Shown: positions 23,660-36,597 of the stretch, piece by piece
Layout of the letters: each line of letters opens with the position of its first letter
Position numbering within the stretch: the stretch's first letter is position 1
Source of the DNA: Trichopria drosophilae
Lineage: Eukaryota; Arthropoda; Insecta; Hymenoptera; Diapriidae
NCBI GenBank assembly: GCA_030407085.1
Contig: CM059587.1
Coordinates: 81,171,001 to 81,235,000 of the forward strand
Length of the DNA stretch: 64,000 nucleotides
Direction: 5' to 3'
Made by a program: the position numbers and the translations under genes
The notes under the pieces: generated by a model
Seen by the model: only the letters and a program-made list of their open reading frames with translations
Database searches by the model: none
Told to the model about the DNA's origin: nothing

Positions 23660-24010
23660 CTATTGTTCTTTGATGTCATTAAGAACCCTCACAGCGATGT
23701 CCCATGGAGTATCGCCGTTAGCATTTCTTAATGTTTCGTTACATCCATGCTCCAGGAGTAACCGTCCAGCTTCTTTGTTGTCGAGGATCACCGCCAAATG
23801 AAGAGGAGTATTCCCGTTCTCGTCCGCTGCGTCTACATCCGGGCACCATTCTAGCAAAAATTGAAGAATTCCAATCCCGGAGTTGTATATTGCAGCATGA
23901 AGTGCCGTGGAACCGTTCTCTTTTCTTCCGTTGATTTCTGCTCCATTGATCAGCAATCTCTTCACCGCCTCAAAATCTTCCGAAAAAACAGAGTTATAGA
24001 GTACAGCCAT
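23660..24010 (-). CDS. Ankyrin-repeat small protein, copy A3
   Basis: This intronless gene encodes 116 aa and is the most diverged complete copy. It differs from A2 in the first half (NSVF, INGRKENGS, HAAIYNSGIGILQF) and in the C-terminal cap (HGCNETL, TPWDIAV, LNDIKEQ). The two ankyrin repeats and the TPLHLA core are intact. The frame has no stop. The 5' flank, with a TATA box and the leader, is shared with copy A2 in inverted orientation. Amino-acid changes are spread outside the ankyrin core positions, which fits a functional gene under constraint, but this is inference from only three copies. Confidence 0.85.
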   Translation of the reverse strand: MAVLYNSVFSEDFEAVKRLLINGAEINGRKENGSTALHAAIYNSGIGILQFLLEWCPDVDAADENGNTPLHLAVILDNKEAGRLLLEHGCNETLRNANGDTPWDIAVRVLNDIKEQ

Positions 24011-24318
24011 GATTATTATGTTCGTCCGTCTTCTTTGGTCGTTAACTTGGAACTGACTGACTTGTACTGAAGAATTCGATCATGACGAAGTGAAAAACAG
24101 GTGATGATAGAGGGCAACAAAATTTCGTCATGTTAACTATCCAGTAAGTCCCTTGATAAGCCTAATTACCTGCCCTTTTCGATGTGCTTTTATGGACCTG
24201 TGCTTTTCTTTACCTGGTACTGCAATATAAACGGGTCATCTTTTGACGGGGTTGGTCTGAAGTTGTCTGGGATAAATTTCCTAATCGGATTGTTGATTTT
24301 TTACTGTGTTAACCTACT

Positions 24319-24326
24319 CTTATATA
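24319..24326 (-). promoter_or_regulatory. TATA box of ankyrin copy A3
   Basis: The minus strand reads TATATAAG about 310 bp upstream of the ATG, the same as in copy A2. The downstream leader shared by the copies includes GTAAAGAAAAGCACAGGTCC. The spacing to the ATG implies a leader of roughly 280 nt, or an unspliced or spliced 5' UTR. Confidence 0.45.
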
Positions 24327-25339
24327 CTAAATTTGGTGATGTTAGTACCCAACGTTTATAACTTTCTAAATTCTGGAAATATTTTACAATTATTCCAAGT
24401 CCATAGTTTTCATTCAACCCTGATAAATTTATTCAAATGCAAACTATGGTTAAATTTTTCCATGATATTTTAATACCTATTTATAACAACTATGATGTCA
24501 ATTTGTACTAATTTTAGGCGTTGGCGGAAGAATGCTCTATTCTATATACATATAATGATGTAAAAATACCACATAAAATGATAATACTCTTTTGTAATTC
24601 CTATATAGAAATATAAAGCTGAATAAAAGTAATTTTGAACAAAATTCAGTTTTAAGAAGAAAACTTAATTTGCTGATTTGCACAACATGTAAAATTATCG
24701 ATAATATATATGTATATCCATTTTTATATGCAGTATCCTCAGCATACAATATAAAAAGCATAAGTTATAATTTTGGTTGAAAGTCAGTTTTGGTATCTGA
24801 AATGAAGACTTGGCTTTCTAAACATTGACGTAATTCGAAGTTTATACGAAGCACATATATAGCATCGTTTATGCAGAATGAGTCTTCAAACCATGCAGAG
24901 TGAGTTTCCACTTCTAGAACATCAAGAATTCACTCTTTCAACAGAGAGGCTAACTGTTCACTCTATTAGTAGTGTCTTCAAACTCAATTGAATTTTCATA
25001 GTGAGCACATCCTGCAATTATTTCGAAAAACTAAAAAATCTCCACCTACAAAATATGTTCTGTAGAATTTACAAAAAGTTCCGTTGTCAAATAACAGCTT
25101 CTGCAGAAAAAACATGGACTTAAAAACGATTTTTTTACGACTAAAAAAAATGCGTTGCAACTTTAAGACAACCTTGAAAATTGACATCAAAGACAAGCTA
25201 ATTAGAATGATTTACACTGTTACAATTAATTTAATTATTTTAAGTACTGCGAACAGTTAAGTTACTCAGAAAATATCGAAAAACGGTTTTGCTTTATAAC
25301 TATCCTAGAGCGTCAATTTTGTGAACGGAGGTTCGGGGT

Positions 25340-26060
25340 AGGAATCTATGGATTATTTTAAAATTGCATTTAAAAATCACCGTTACATTGGTCTAAAATT
25401 ATCATATCTTTCGAAATCCGCAATAAAAATAGAGTGTTGCATTTAAGAAACCATCGTAACCTTCAAATAACCTTTAAAATTGATCGTAAGGTCAAAACTA
25501 AAGGTACAATTAAACGACCCTCTCTGTCCTGAATAACTTTTATCTAAACTAATTCTTTTAAATACCGCAATTTGGAAGATATACGGGTCCACCGATTGAA
25601 ATTTGTACGTCCAAGTAAAGAACAAAGATGATATCACACAGATGCAAGAAATTGTAAATATTATAAGACTTAGAGTGCCGTTTATTATCTACGTACAGTT
25701 GTGATTTTTGACTTCTGAGTAAGAATCACTTTAACCGCACTTTCAAATATTTGAGGAAAATTATCTCTGTTTTGCATAATGCATTCTTATTTAATCTCAT
25801 CATTGCAAAAATGGAACGACTTATGAAATTCTTATCGGAACAATGTTAAAATGACACAGATACGAGGGATAATAGGTAATCAATGTTAAAGATTGTTAAT
25901 GTTTTTATTGTTAAATAGATTTTGAGTTCAATCATTGTTTTATAGATTCAACGTCGGATAACATAATTAGTCTAACTAACCTTGGTAAATTTACAAATTC
26001 CCTGATTTTTATATACAATTTTGTATACAGGGGGAGAAATTTTAATCGGTGGACCCGTCC
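25340..26060. repeat. Dispersed repeat R25 with an internal inversion
   Basis: Bases 25370-25600 match 14735-14950 directly. Bases about 25600-26060 match about 14930-15400 in reverse. A 20-bp inverted pair, CGGGTCCACCGATTGAAATT, flanks the flipped part at about 25587 and 26060. This marks an inversion between short inverted repeats. Confidence 0.65.
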
Positions 26061-26900
26061 CTGATAGAGATGTTGACGAGAATCTAGCCACAATTATGCT
26101 AGATTTTTATCACATGTAATAACTATAAATTAAATATAATGCCTATACTTTAAAAAATACAAATGAATTTTACCATATTGACCAGGGGCTCCAATTTTAA
26201 TCACTCTTAACATGGTAAATTACATATGCTTAATACTGTAAATTGTCTCATAGGGTGTTGTATTTTAACAATTTTTGTCGTTTTTTTCCACTGGCTGTAA
26301 AATCACGATGTTTAATGTGGGCTTAAAAAATTACAATGACGCGATAAACCTCTAATTCCACTTTGGAAATATGTCAATGTTCCATGTATTGTTATCACCA
26401 CAATTTCATGATTGAAATTTACTACTGCCATGTACATTTCATTTTAATTTTTTACAGTGTTCTGTCTTTTCTATGTTTGAATATTTTTTATGATTTCTCG
26501 TCTTAGCGAAACCTTCGGACGTAAATTATCGAGGTCCACAACCATCGAACCAGATAATACAGTATGCATCTTTTAACGTAAGAATTTTAAATTGTTTAAA
26601 TCTCCAGAACATATGTAGAGTAATTTATCAAATATTTTATTTGAACTTCATTTTTATTACTTCATTATACTTTTTAACAAAATTAACATATATAATCTTC
26701 TTACAATTACAAGTATGAAGAAAATTGTCAGTGGTTAACTATGATGAAGGCCATTCTTTCACGTTTCAAATAACGTAACTGAGTGCTGATTTTAAATCCT
26801 TAGCTTCGGTATTACATTTTCTCTCCGACCTTACTCCTGTTATGATAACTGCAATAAAAAGAAAAATTAATGAAAATTGTTTTTTAATCAAAGCATCTTA
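26060..26900. other. AT-rich stretch in the palindrome spacer
   Basis: No gene, RNA or repeat with a family match is seen in it. Confidence 0.5.
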
Positions 26901-28641
26901 GATATATAAAAAATAAGTTTCACCATTCATGCAATTGCAAAACCTCGTACCTTTGAATATAACCTTTTGGTTATTGGATGTCTGTTTAGGAGATTGTCTA
27001 ATAGCAGTAAACTCCTGGACAAGATCTTTTATCATAAATTTTTTTAATATATTTACAAACGATTTTGTAATACTTAAATCTTTGTCAATCAGGTTTGTCA
27101 ACTCAGAACACTAAAAAAAAATTAAGAATCAGTAAAACTAATATCTACAATATATAATCATACTCACAATATCATTTCTGAAGCATTGATTATTTTATAA
27201 TAAATTGTCGAAAATGCCAACCTCCGTTATAGTCTTTAGTGGAAGACTAAAATTATATCGGTCACCAAAATCTGCACTGTCATTTGCCATATGAGCGATT
27301 CGCTTGTCCAATAAATAATTTTCATTGAATCTTGTTTTTCCTTCATGGTTGCAATTTCGGAAGTAAGCTTCATCATTTGAGCCAACACATACTTTCAAAC
27401 GCTGAAAATAAAGATATACATAATAACTTTAACGAACATTTTCTAAATTAAAGTATGTTGCTATATACTTACGAGTTGAACAATGGATATCACTAAAGAT
27501 GAGAACAGGTAAGTTGAAATCTGAATTGGTACTGCAGTTTTCGTTGTAGATGACTGGTGAAACTTCAACGGTGTCCTCATTAATGGTAGTCTGTGCTTCA
27601 TTTTGGGAAGTAGTGTTATCTGTCAGAGCAATCGACCAATATGAACTGTTGACAACTTGATGAACGAACTGCAGCTGATTATTGGACTGTGTGTGGATGT
27701 CGACGAATATAAAGCTGCTGGCTTTTCCTACTTGTTCACTCTTATTTTTTAATTCCTTTTTTTTTTAATTGCAGATTTTTTGCTTCTTTTTTCGAAGTAG
27801 TCGATTGGTGATCTGAAATGAAAGTTTACACACTTATCAATTGTAGTTTTAGATTTTATATTATTTTTAAAAGTAGAACTATAATACCTTGCGTCTCCTG
27901 AAGTTTTATTAAAGCATGTTCATTTTCATAAGAGAGGGAAGAAGGAAGCGTTGATGCATCACCATCCTTTTTAACAAATAGTGAATGTAGTTGATTGTAT
28001 TCTTGTAGTAATTGATTTCGACGGACAGAAGGTACCATTTTTTTCTGATACTCTGAGACACTATCTTCTGATTCAAGTAAATAGACATGCTCTTCATACT
28101 GTAATTGTTTAAGTTTTTCCAAAGCTTCATTGTACGTTTCTGTAAAAATAATCATCATGGAGTAGATTTTGCATAAAATCGGCCACACACTCAGCGTTGA
28201 AGATGTAAATGGTGAGATGCCATTAATGTTTATAATTAATTCAATTACAGATGATTTGTGAAGATCTATATTGACTACTGCTTTTAATTTTGTTTCAATG
28301 CCAAAATAATAATACTCTCCAATTGTTCCAATGCTAACGTTCATTGGTTTAATATCAAATTTGGTATCACTCTCTAAAAGAGTTTTTGTACTCTTTGGCA
28401 TACTGATAAGTAAATGTGTATTTAGGATTTTAAGTAGCTTATCAGATGTAGCATGAGGCACTCTGTTAGTGACTATCCAACATTGAACATCTGATAATAG
28501 GTTACTTTTATTGGCATCAAAGTTTTGAAAGCATAGTTCAAACTGTTCATTACTGTTTTCACTGTCATACACACTTTGACAGTTTACTTTTTCAGCATCA
28601 CCAGCACTTGCAGAAGCACAAGAAAAAGTCTTTGAATTCAT
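26898..28641 (-). pseudogene. Chimeric gene: transposase-like N-terminus joined to a DUF4806-like C-terminus
   Basis: Exons on the minus strand are 28641-27888 (donor CAAG|GTATTA), about 27812-27474 (acceptor TTTCAG, donor GTAAGTATA), about 27400-27170 (acceptor TTTTCAG, donor GTGAGTATG) and about 27111-26898 (acceptor TTTTTAG). Exon 1 has a segment typical of animal tnp2/KDZ-like transposase proteins (MPKSTKTLLES, then YYYFGIETK, then a hydrophobic stretch ending WPILCKIY), without the rest of that domain. The last two exons resemble DUF4806 (SLPLKTITEV, LIDKDLSITKSF, ILKKFMIKDLVQEF). Breaks are a TAA shortly before the donor of exon 3 and loss of frame in an A-run at the start of exon 2. 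Molecular role unknown. Confidence 0.5.
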
Positions 28642-28994
28642 TGCATTCTCTTGTCAATCCTTCTTTTTTGGGCATTTCCTGAAACGTTTGTTTTTTTCCT
28701 TGAAATTTTTTGCAGCGTTGAATGTTCATTTTGTCACTTTTAGCTACACAGATCACTTGTCACATTTGGAGGTTATGAAAGAACTGTACTCAATGACGGG
28801 TGTTGTTGACAGTAGAGGCAAGCGCAGAAGGTTATTCATCTTCCTCGCCAGTTTTCATCTAGAATTCGTGTATATTTCTACCGAGATTGTACCGAACAGA
28901 TCTAGCCAGCAGCTAGGATAATGGCTAGCTCAAGCAGCCAAATCTCTACCAGGGGTATATCTTCTAAATTATTAAATAAAAGATAAAAGTTTTC

Positions 28995-29125
28995 AAGGAC
29001 AAAGAGGGTCGTTTAATTGAACCTTTAGTTTTGACCTTAAGATCAATTTTAAAGGTTATTTCAAAGTTACGATGGTTTGTGAAATGCAACACTCTATTTT
29101 TACTGCGGATTTTGAAAGATAGCCA
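28995..29125 (-). repeat. Partial copy of repeat R25
   Basis: This matches 25395-25530 in inverted orientation and adjoins the left edge of block A2. It may have taken part in forming the inverted repeat. Confidence 0.6.
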
Positions 29126-29754
29126 CTCTGTTGAAAGAGTGAATTCTTGATGTTCTAGAAGTGTAAAGTCACTCTGCATGGAGTGAAGACTCATTCTGCA
29201 TAAACGATGCTATATATGTGCTTCGTATAAACTTCGAATTACGTCAATGTTAAGAATGCCAAGTCTTCATTTCTGATACCAAAACTGACTTTCAGCCAAA
29301 ATTATAACTTATGATTTTTATATTGTATGCTGAGGATACTGCATATAAAAATGGATATACATATATATTATCGATAATTTTACATGTAGTGTAAATCAGC
29401 AAATTAAGTTTTGTTCTTAAAACTGAATTTTGTTCAAAATTACATGTATTCAGCTTTATATTTCTATATAGGAATTACAAAACAGTATTATCATTTTATG
29501 TGGTATTTTGGTGCTTCTTAGAGACGCATATGTATATAGAATAGAATATTCTTCCGCCAACGCCTAAAATTAGTACAAATTGACATCATAGTTGTTGTAA
29601 ATAGGTATTAAAATATCCTGGAAAAATTTAACCATAGTTTGCATTTGAATAAATTTATCAGGGTTGAATGAAAACTATGGACTTGGAATAATTGTAAAAT
29701 ATTTCCAGAATTTAGAAAGTTATAAACGTTGGGTACTAACATCACCAAATTTAG

Positions 29755-29762
29755 TATATAAG
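29755..29762 (+). promoter_or_regulatory. TATA box of ankyrin copy A2
   Basis: TATATAAG lies about 310 bp before the ATG at 30071. It is conserved with copy A3 but changed in copy A4, where the matching place (about 17155-17165) reads AAGTATTTAATAC. Expression of A4 may therefore differ. Confidence 0.45.
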
Positions 29763-30070
29763 AGTAGGTTAACACAGTAAAAAATCAACAATCCGATTAG
29801 GAAATTTATCCCAGACTACTTTAGACCAACCCCGTCAAAACGTGACCCGTTTATATTGCAGTACCAGGTAAAGAAAAGCACAGGTCCATAAAAGAACATC
29901 GAAAAGGGCAGGTAATTAGGCTTATCAAGGGACCTACTGGATAGTTGACATGACGAAATTTTGTTGACCTCTATCATCACCTGTTTTTCACTACGTCATG
30001 ACCGAATTCTTCAGTACAAGTCAGTCAGTTCCAAGTTAACGACCAAAGAAGACGGACGAACATAATAATC

Positions 30071-30424
30071 ATGGCTGTGCTCTATAACGCTGTTTTTTCG
30101 GAAGATTTTGAGGCGGTAAAGAGATTGCTGATCAATGGAGCGGAGATCAGCGGAAGAAAAGAAGACGGGTCCACGGCACTTCATGCTTCAATCTACAATT
30201 CCGGGATTACTGTTCTTCAACTGTTGCTTGAGTGGTGTCCCGATGTTGACGCAGCGGACGAGAACGGGAATACTCCTCTTCATTTGGCAGTGATCCTGGA
30301 CAACAAAGAAGCTGGACGGTTACTCCTGGAACACGGCTGTGACGAGACCCTAAGAAATGCCAACGGCGATACTCCATATGACATCGCAATGAGGGTTTTA
30401 GATGACCTCAAGGAACACGATTAG
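30071..30424 (+). CDS. Ankyrin-repeat small protein, copy A2 (reference copy)
   Basis: This intronless gene encodes 117 aa. It has an N-cap (residues 1-32, SEDFEAVKRLLINGAE), ankyrin repeat 1 (about 33-65, DGSTALHASIYNSG and LLLEWCPDVDA), ankyrin repeat 2 (about 66-98, NGNTPLHLAVILDNK and LLLEHGCDET) and a C-cap (NGDTPYDIAMRVLDDL). Canonical TALH and TPLH turns are kept. The protein is short for an ankyrin protein and has no other domain. A TATA box lies 310 bp upstream and an AATAAA about 270 bp downstream in the shared flank. It most likely acts as a soluble protein-binding module; the target is unknown. High similarity to A1 indicates recent duplication. Confidence 0.88.
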   Translation: MAVLYNAVFSEDFEAVKRLLINGAEISGRKEDGSTALHASIYNSGITVLQLLLEWCPDVDAADENGNTPLHLAVILDNKEAGRLLLEHGCDETLRNANGDTPYDIAMRVLDDLKEHD

Positions 30425-32967
30425 TCATCTACCGAGATTTGAAAGTCAATATAGGATTCAACAAACTGCAAAACCAAGCAACAATGAAGAGTGAAGAAGA
30501 CTCTTATAGTAGTTTTCGTAACTTGTGCGAGAAATGGAGTTATACGCACGAGTTGCGAATAATATTTTACAATGCAGTATGCGTAAGGTTAAATTTTACG
30601 CATCGTTTTCAGTACGTAAATCATTTTACGCATACTGCACCGAAAATATAACATTTTTAAACACGCCTATGTTGCATATTTATTCATAAACATTGTTAAT
30701 AAATATCGAACATAGACAGTCCTAAGTCTGTTGAAAGTGCGAAGGAAAATGTTGTATCTTATAATAATTTATTATTTTTCTTACACATTAAAGAAATATT
30801 ATTCTTACTTAAAATTTTCGGCCAACAAAACGTTAATCTTCCTATCAAAAAAGTACACTTTTTGAATCAGATATCGTTACCTAGTAACCATGTTTTGAAA
30901 TTTGTATTGTTTTTTAGGTAATTGTACTATATAATTTAAATTATTCGTTTGCAACATGCTTACAGAAAATCCACATGCAAGACAAAAGCTAACACGGCGC
31001 TTGCCCGCCGAGCTCGACAAAAGCGTATCATTGTGCGTTTTTTGGCGATTTATCGAAAAATATGAACTACATTATAACTGAAAAGATATTTTAACAAAAA
31101 AGTTTATAATTTAAAAAATAACAATTTTAAAACGGATTTCAACTTGATGCGATGATTCACTTCAGAGATGTGAACTCTTAAAAATGATAAGGTCAATGCC
31201 CAACAATAAATTAAATTTATGAGTTTGTAACTTATATGTGTCTTAATGTGCAGTAATTAAAATCTTTAAATAATTTTGTATTATGTTTCATGCATCAACA
31301 AATGAATTTTGCGGTACGTGTTCGCTAAATTTCAATACTGTCTAATAATTTTAGACAAGAACATTACAAATGCATGTATATGATTTTTAACTTTGCTTTG
31401 TATGTTGTTTACATTTCTCGGTTGTTATTCTGTTCATTGTCCGCGGTTATTGAAAAAATGATACCTTGTTGTTAAATTAAAAGACAGTAATCAGTTTCGC
31501 GCGAATATTCGCTTAGGGTGCATCGTCCGTTTGTATTTTTGCAGCGTGGTGATAAGATTACTCCTTATTGTCCGTTTACAATTATTTACGTTTTCTGGCG
31601 TAAGCGATCATAAGTGGATTAAATTTTATGATGAATTCCAGAAAAATTATCAAGAAAACCTATTTGTCCATGTAAAGCATATTAACTATGCCGAAATAAT
31701 TAATGAAAGTATTAACGCCAATAATAATAATAATAATAATAACAATGATGATAATGATATATATATATATAAAATAATGCAATTCTCTAGTTGAGAGAAA
31801 GCATTAAAATTGTATTTCTTCTTCGCCGCTTATTTTAAACTATTAATAATCAAAATGATTTATTGGGAAGACGGCATACATACTGAATGTAAACAATGGA
31901 AAAATAAACAATGCGTCGTGCTAATGCGAACAATCGCAAAAGATTTAACTTAAACGGAGATATTTAAGGCCAGAAATTTTTATATATATATTTTATATTT
32001 TTATTTTATATTTTTTTTTTTGAGAGAAAGCATTATTTTATATATATATATATATTTATTTATCAGGGTTCCCCAAGATTTTAAAACGTTTCTCGTTTAA
32101 AATCTCTATTCTAAATGTACGTTTCTTCGAGTTTTTTCCCCAAAAAACTCGAAAAAATGTTACATTTATAAAATTACACATAAATTAAATAATCGAGTCC
32201 AGGGTAAGGCTGCTGTGATCCCTGCTGATGAGCACACAGTCAGCAGCCAAGTGCGAAACTCGTTTTTTATATAATGCAATAGTTTTAATAAAATTGAATA
32301 CAGGTAGGGTTTGTTTTCCATATAAAACCAATAGTAAAATAACTTTTTCTTGCCTTAAATATCTCCGTTTAAGTTAAATCGTTTGCGGTTGTTCGCATTA
32401 GAACGACGCATTGTTTATTTTTCCTTTGGTTACATTCAGTATGTATGCCGTCTTCCCAATAAATCATTTTGATTATTAATGATGATAATGATGCTGACTA
32501 CGATGATGATGAATATGATGACCATTATGATCCCTAGGTAGAAATGAAATCATTTATTAGACAATTCTTGCACAATAATATATAAATATTCTTGTTAAGT
32601 AACTATTGTGTTAAGTTTGAGAATTAGGAAATTAAGTTAGACAATTTTTTTGCCTATTTATAAGACCGTTTTACTCGACAATACTTCTTAATTTCTTGCA
32701 ACTGTTATCTAGTATACATTATTTGGTCTAATATCTGTAGAAATATATCCATTCATTAAGCATTTATTAGACATCTTTATTGGATAGAGGAACGGAAAAA
32801 TAAACATGAATTTATGTAATGTTATAAGTCTATGCTTAGTCATGTATAATATAAAGGATTACTAGTAATAATGTTAGGCGACCACTGACTTACAGATATT
32901 TCTACATGAATTCACGATATAGAACGCCATGTAGTCTAATGAGTAACTGTATAACACGGGAATAATT

Positions 32968-33225
32968 TCATATAAAAATGCATGGCGCAAGTGTTCGTGG
33001 GTATGCTTGATGCACCACCACCCGGGGAGTGTTAGAAGCTTCATGTTTTCGATGGCCTTCGATTGAGCACCGTGACGAACAATAGTTATGTTGAAGGTGG
33101 CCGCTTATAGGATTATGATTAAGATCCATGTTCTCAAATTCGATACACCTCATCCACATCTTTTTTATAGTAACAAGAAAGCAGAAGTATTTCTTCCCAA
33201 TTGCGTCAGAATAACCGTATTCCAT
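32968..33225 (-). other. 85-codon open frame of unknown function in block A2
   Basis: This is the block A2 copy of the frame at 12193-12450, with the same translation. The two are identical because of recent duplication, so their agreement does not show selection for coding. Confidence 0.3.
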
Positions 33226-34957
33226 ACGACTACTACATAACTATACTACGCGCATACAGAATAGCTCCTTGACGCCTGCGCAGATTGCAAAACATTTTTA
33301 AACTATTTTATTCGTACCACTTTTAGACAACGCATTTGTATATAATTTTAACACAAATTTCTTGTCCAAGCTTAGATACATTGTGCAATGTACATATTAT
33401 AGAATAAGATTAATGTACATTTAATAGACATTATTTTTCGACACGATTTATATAAAATTTTCTTGTCTAAGAGTTGGACGGTTTTGTAAGATTTTCTTAT
33501 TTAAGGCATATTTTCCTTTATCTTGTACAATTTTCCGGCATTTTATAGATATTTTTCCTATATATATTTTTAAGCCTAAATATTTGTCTAATAATTAGTT
33601 CCTATCCATTAAAAAATGCATAGGATTTTTGCCAGGGTGGTATTAAAATTGACGAATGTCGTACTCATGTTTAATACCAAAAAACGCACAAAACATATTT
33701 TTCCTCATAGTATTAATTCTTAATAAATGGTCTACTCTAAAATTATAAAAAATGGATAAAAACTGCATAATATGAACTGTTCATCTAGAAAATGTAACTA
33801 AATAAAATCGATTACTTTGTTGCATTTTGTATGTATAAACTGGCTTTATGCACCAACAGGCCGGTATAAAAATTTGTTTAGCAAAAAACTCGCCGACTTT
33901 CTACCAGGACAACTGTACATCAAATTGAATTTTTCATGTGGTAGCATGCATTTATTTTCGGAGGTAAATATTGAAATTCTATAAAGAATTACATTAAATT
34001 TAAGATACATGACATTTTCTGCGTAATTTTCTAAGGTCTATCTTTTAAAGTCGTTTAATGTTAGAATTGAAATGTGCTTCCAACACAAGGTTATTAAATT
34101 ATTACAACCACATAATATTTCGTTATATCATCTGATTATATAAAATTGAATGTGTTTCTTTTTATTTACTTAAACTTTACGTAAAGAAATTTCCAAATTA
34201 ATATCAGGAATATCATGATCGTCAACTGGCTGTTTCCAAAAGTTTTCCAATCGCTTAGCCGTGGTTCAGAATAATGTCTTCCTCTGTAAGTCATTACAGT
34301 ACAAGTGTGCCTAAACCCATTTTTGTAAAAAAGTTTCTTCGGCCTCCACACCATGCGGTTGAAATTTAACAAAGTTTTTTGAAATGGAAAATTTCATCTT
34401 TCCATTACTTTTTCCAACAACTTTTTCTATAAAATACTAATAAATCTGAACTATTGTAAACTTTTTGTTAAACCTCTTCTGAAAACGTTACAAAAATTCT
34501 AGTTAAAACAAATTGTTCGATTCGATATTGATATATACATCATAAATTTCAAATGAAATAAAAAATCGAAACTTCTTGATGTCTCCTCGAAATCAGATTT
34601 TGTGGTTTCGATCTCAGTCTCGATTTCGGTTTCGAAATTGTCTCGACATAGAATGTCTTTCTTACGTCACCGTGCATAAAAGTGACTAAATGTTTTAAGC
34701 ACAAAATGATGTTTTACAATGGCTTAGTTTATCGCAAAATGTCGTTTAATCGAGTTCAAAATTGGTCCGCCGTTAAGGTAGGAAATTTTGCGAAAAAATG
34801 AAAATAAAAGGTTATTGCAGAACGCTTTTATCATTCGGGCTCTGTAAGGGCAATTCTAAGCACTATAAATAGTTTCCTAGAAAATACAAAAGATATTAAT
34901 TAAGAACTGATTGAGAATTTTCGTAGTCAAGGGATTTTTATTTATTTCCGAAAAAAT

Positions 34958-35296
34958 ATGAAAAAGCAAACGCTACTCTTAATTGATGAATTAAGCGTAA
35001 CGAAAGGAAGAGAATATTTTTTATTGTACCATTCAAATAATCAAAAGTCTAGGTATTCTAATGTTTCCCTATCACGACGCTGTATTGTCACTATTAACAG
35101 ATATAGGGCGAACCACTATAATCTTTCAGCATCACTCGCAAGAATGCAGATCATTGATAGCACCAAATGCCAATACAAAGAATATGAAGAAAATATCAAC
35201 AGCGTGCTATGGCACGGCAATCTTTATGATGATTGGCATGTGAATATGTCTGTAGTTTCTTGGATAAAATCGGTTTATGTATCTGGTTCTAAGTAA
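34958..35296 (+). pseudogene. LINE ORF2 C-terminal fragment, block A2 copy
   Basis: This is the paralogue of 13632-13970, 112 codons long, differing at residue 10 (Asp for Glu). It has the same RANHYNL and INSVLWH motifs. It was carried along by the segmental duplication. Confidence 0.45.
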
Positions 35297-36597
35297 ACAT
35301 TATAAATAATAAGGCAAGTTTGTCACTGTAGGTTACTTAGGTACTCTCTTAATTCGAAACAGTGAAAAATTCACTTTTGGAATCAGCGAAAGAATATTCC
35401 CTGCTCCCTAGTAGAAACAGAATCCCGTTTCTATCCAGTTTACGTTTTTTCGATGTTATATGGAAACTGGACAGTGTAACGAAAACCTGAACAGATTTCT
35501 ACCAGGGTTATGTCGGTAACTTTCATCATATTCGCTGCATAAACAACGAACGAATTTCACTGCTTCGCGTTTTAAATTTCACTGATTTATGCTGTGACTC
35601 AATTTTATTGTTTTATAAAGCAACTTAATTTCACTAACAAAAACAGTAAAATTTCTCTTCTTCTCAGTAGCTCTTTTTTCACTATGATAATCAGTGACTA
35701 TTCCCGAGCACCGGAGAACAAGTGGCAGATGTACATGTGACATTTGAACACATTAAAATGAAATACAAAAGAATGTCTATTTGTTAGACGCCATATTGGA
35801 AGAGATGGTTTACGATATAGACAGAACATGGCGTAGAATACATGCTATTTTTATAATGTTTTGTATTTTGAAAATAAAAAAATTGTTTTGTAGAATTAGG
35901 GAAAGATAAGGAATTATCTTTAACATACCCATATTTCTATGGTATCTTCAAAATATTTTCCATGTAATGAACATATTGAAATTTATTTCTAAGTTTCTTC
36001 CAAAGTTTGGAAAAATGGTTTGCTTATAATTTACCTTTTTTTAAACACCTATATCGTTCAAGATATTCAAAAAAAAAAGACCGTATTGAGAAGGCAGCAG
36101 GTTTATTTTTAGTTTGTTATTTAATTATGATAAACAACATTGTGTAAACGTTTAGTGTAGAATATGAGAATATAGATATTTATCTGTTTTAACTAGTGGT
36201 CTTTTAAATGCAATTTATGCCATTTAAATATTATTACATTTAAAAATGTAACTCCAACTCGAATTAAGTTTTATAAAATACTTTCCTTAAGAAACATAAG
36301 AAACATATTTTACACTATCGCTACACGGCTTCTACACCAGGAACGGTTTTTACATCATAATCTGTATTGCACCTCCGACAGGACAAGTATATTTTACATT
36401 GTCAGCATCCTATTTACCGACAAGTAAAAATTTTGCTGTTTTTGGAGGATGAGAAAGTTTTTATGTTCCTTACGTAGGTGCATGTAAATATATTGTAAAA
36501 TACGTTCCTGGCGTAGGTGTCGAGTCCTGTAAACGGTGATACCTCCACGTGGTACAGGGTGGATGACGCTAAATCACCATTTTTATACAGGGTGATC

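Larger units (their letters stand above)
18690..24962 (-). repeat. Segmental duplication block A3 (inverted)
   Basis: Read on the minus strand this block runs in the same order as A1 and A2: promoter region, ankyrin gene (24010-23660), 3' flank (to 23341), then after an inserted element (23338-20921) the rest of the flank (20918 down to about 18690). It is more diverged from A1 and A2 than those are from each other. It proves that the 551 bp missing from A1 is ancestral, since a homologous stretch lies at about 18930-19480. Confidence 0.8.
29130..36290 (+). repeat. Segmental duplication block A2
   Basis: The 5' part (29130-30900) is an inverted copy of 23335-24962. From 30208 to about 35832 it matches block A1 without the retrotransposon nest, and about 35985-36290 matches about 15930-16235. 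It holds the empty target sites of the non-LTR element (31845-31852) and of the TA element (TACCTAGTAACC near 30882). It is the most intact copy. Confidence 0.85.

Noticed and set aside
30071..30424. Ankyrin gene as integrated viral or endosymbiont DNA
   Set aside because: It has a eukaryote-type TATA box and poly-A signal and no viral or bacterial neighbour. Short ankyrin proteins exist in all three sources, so origin cannot be settled here.
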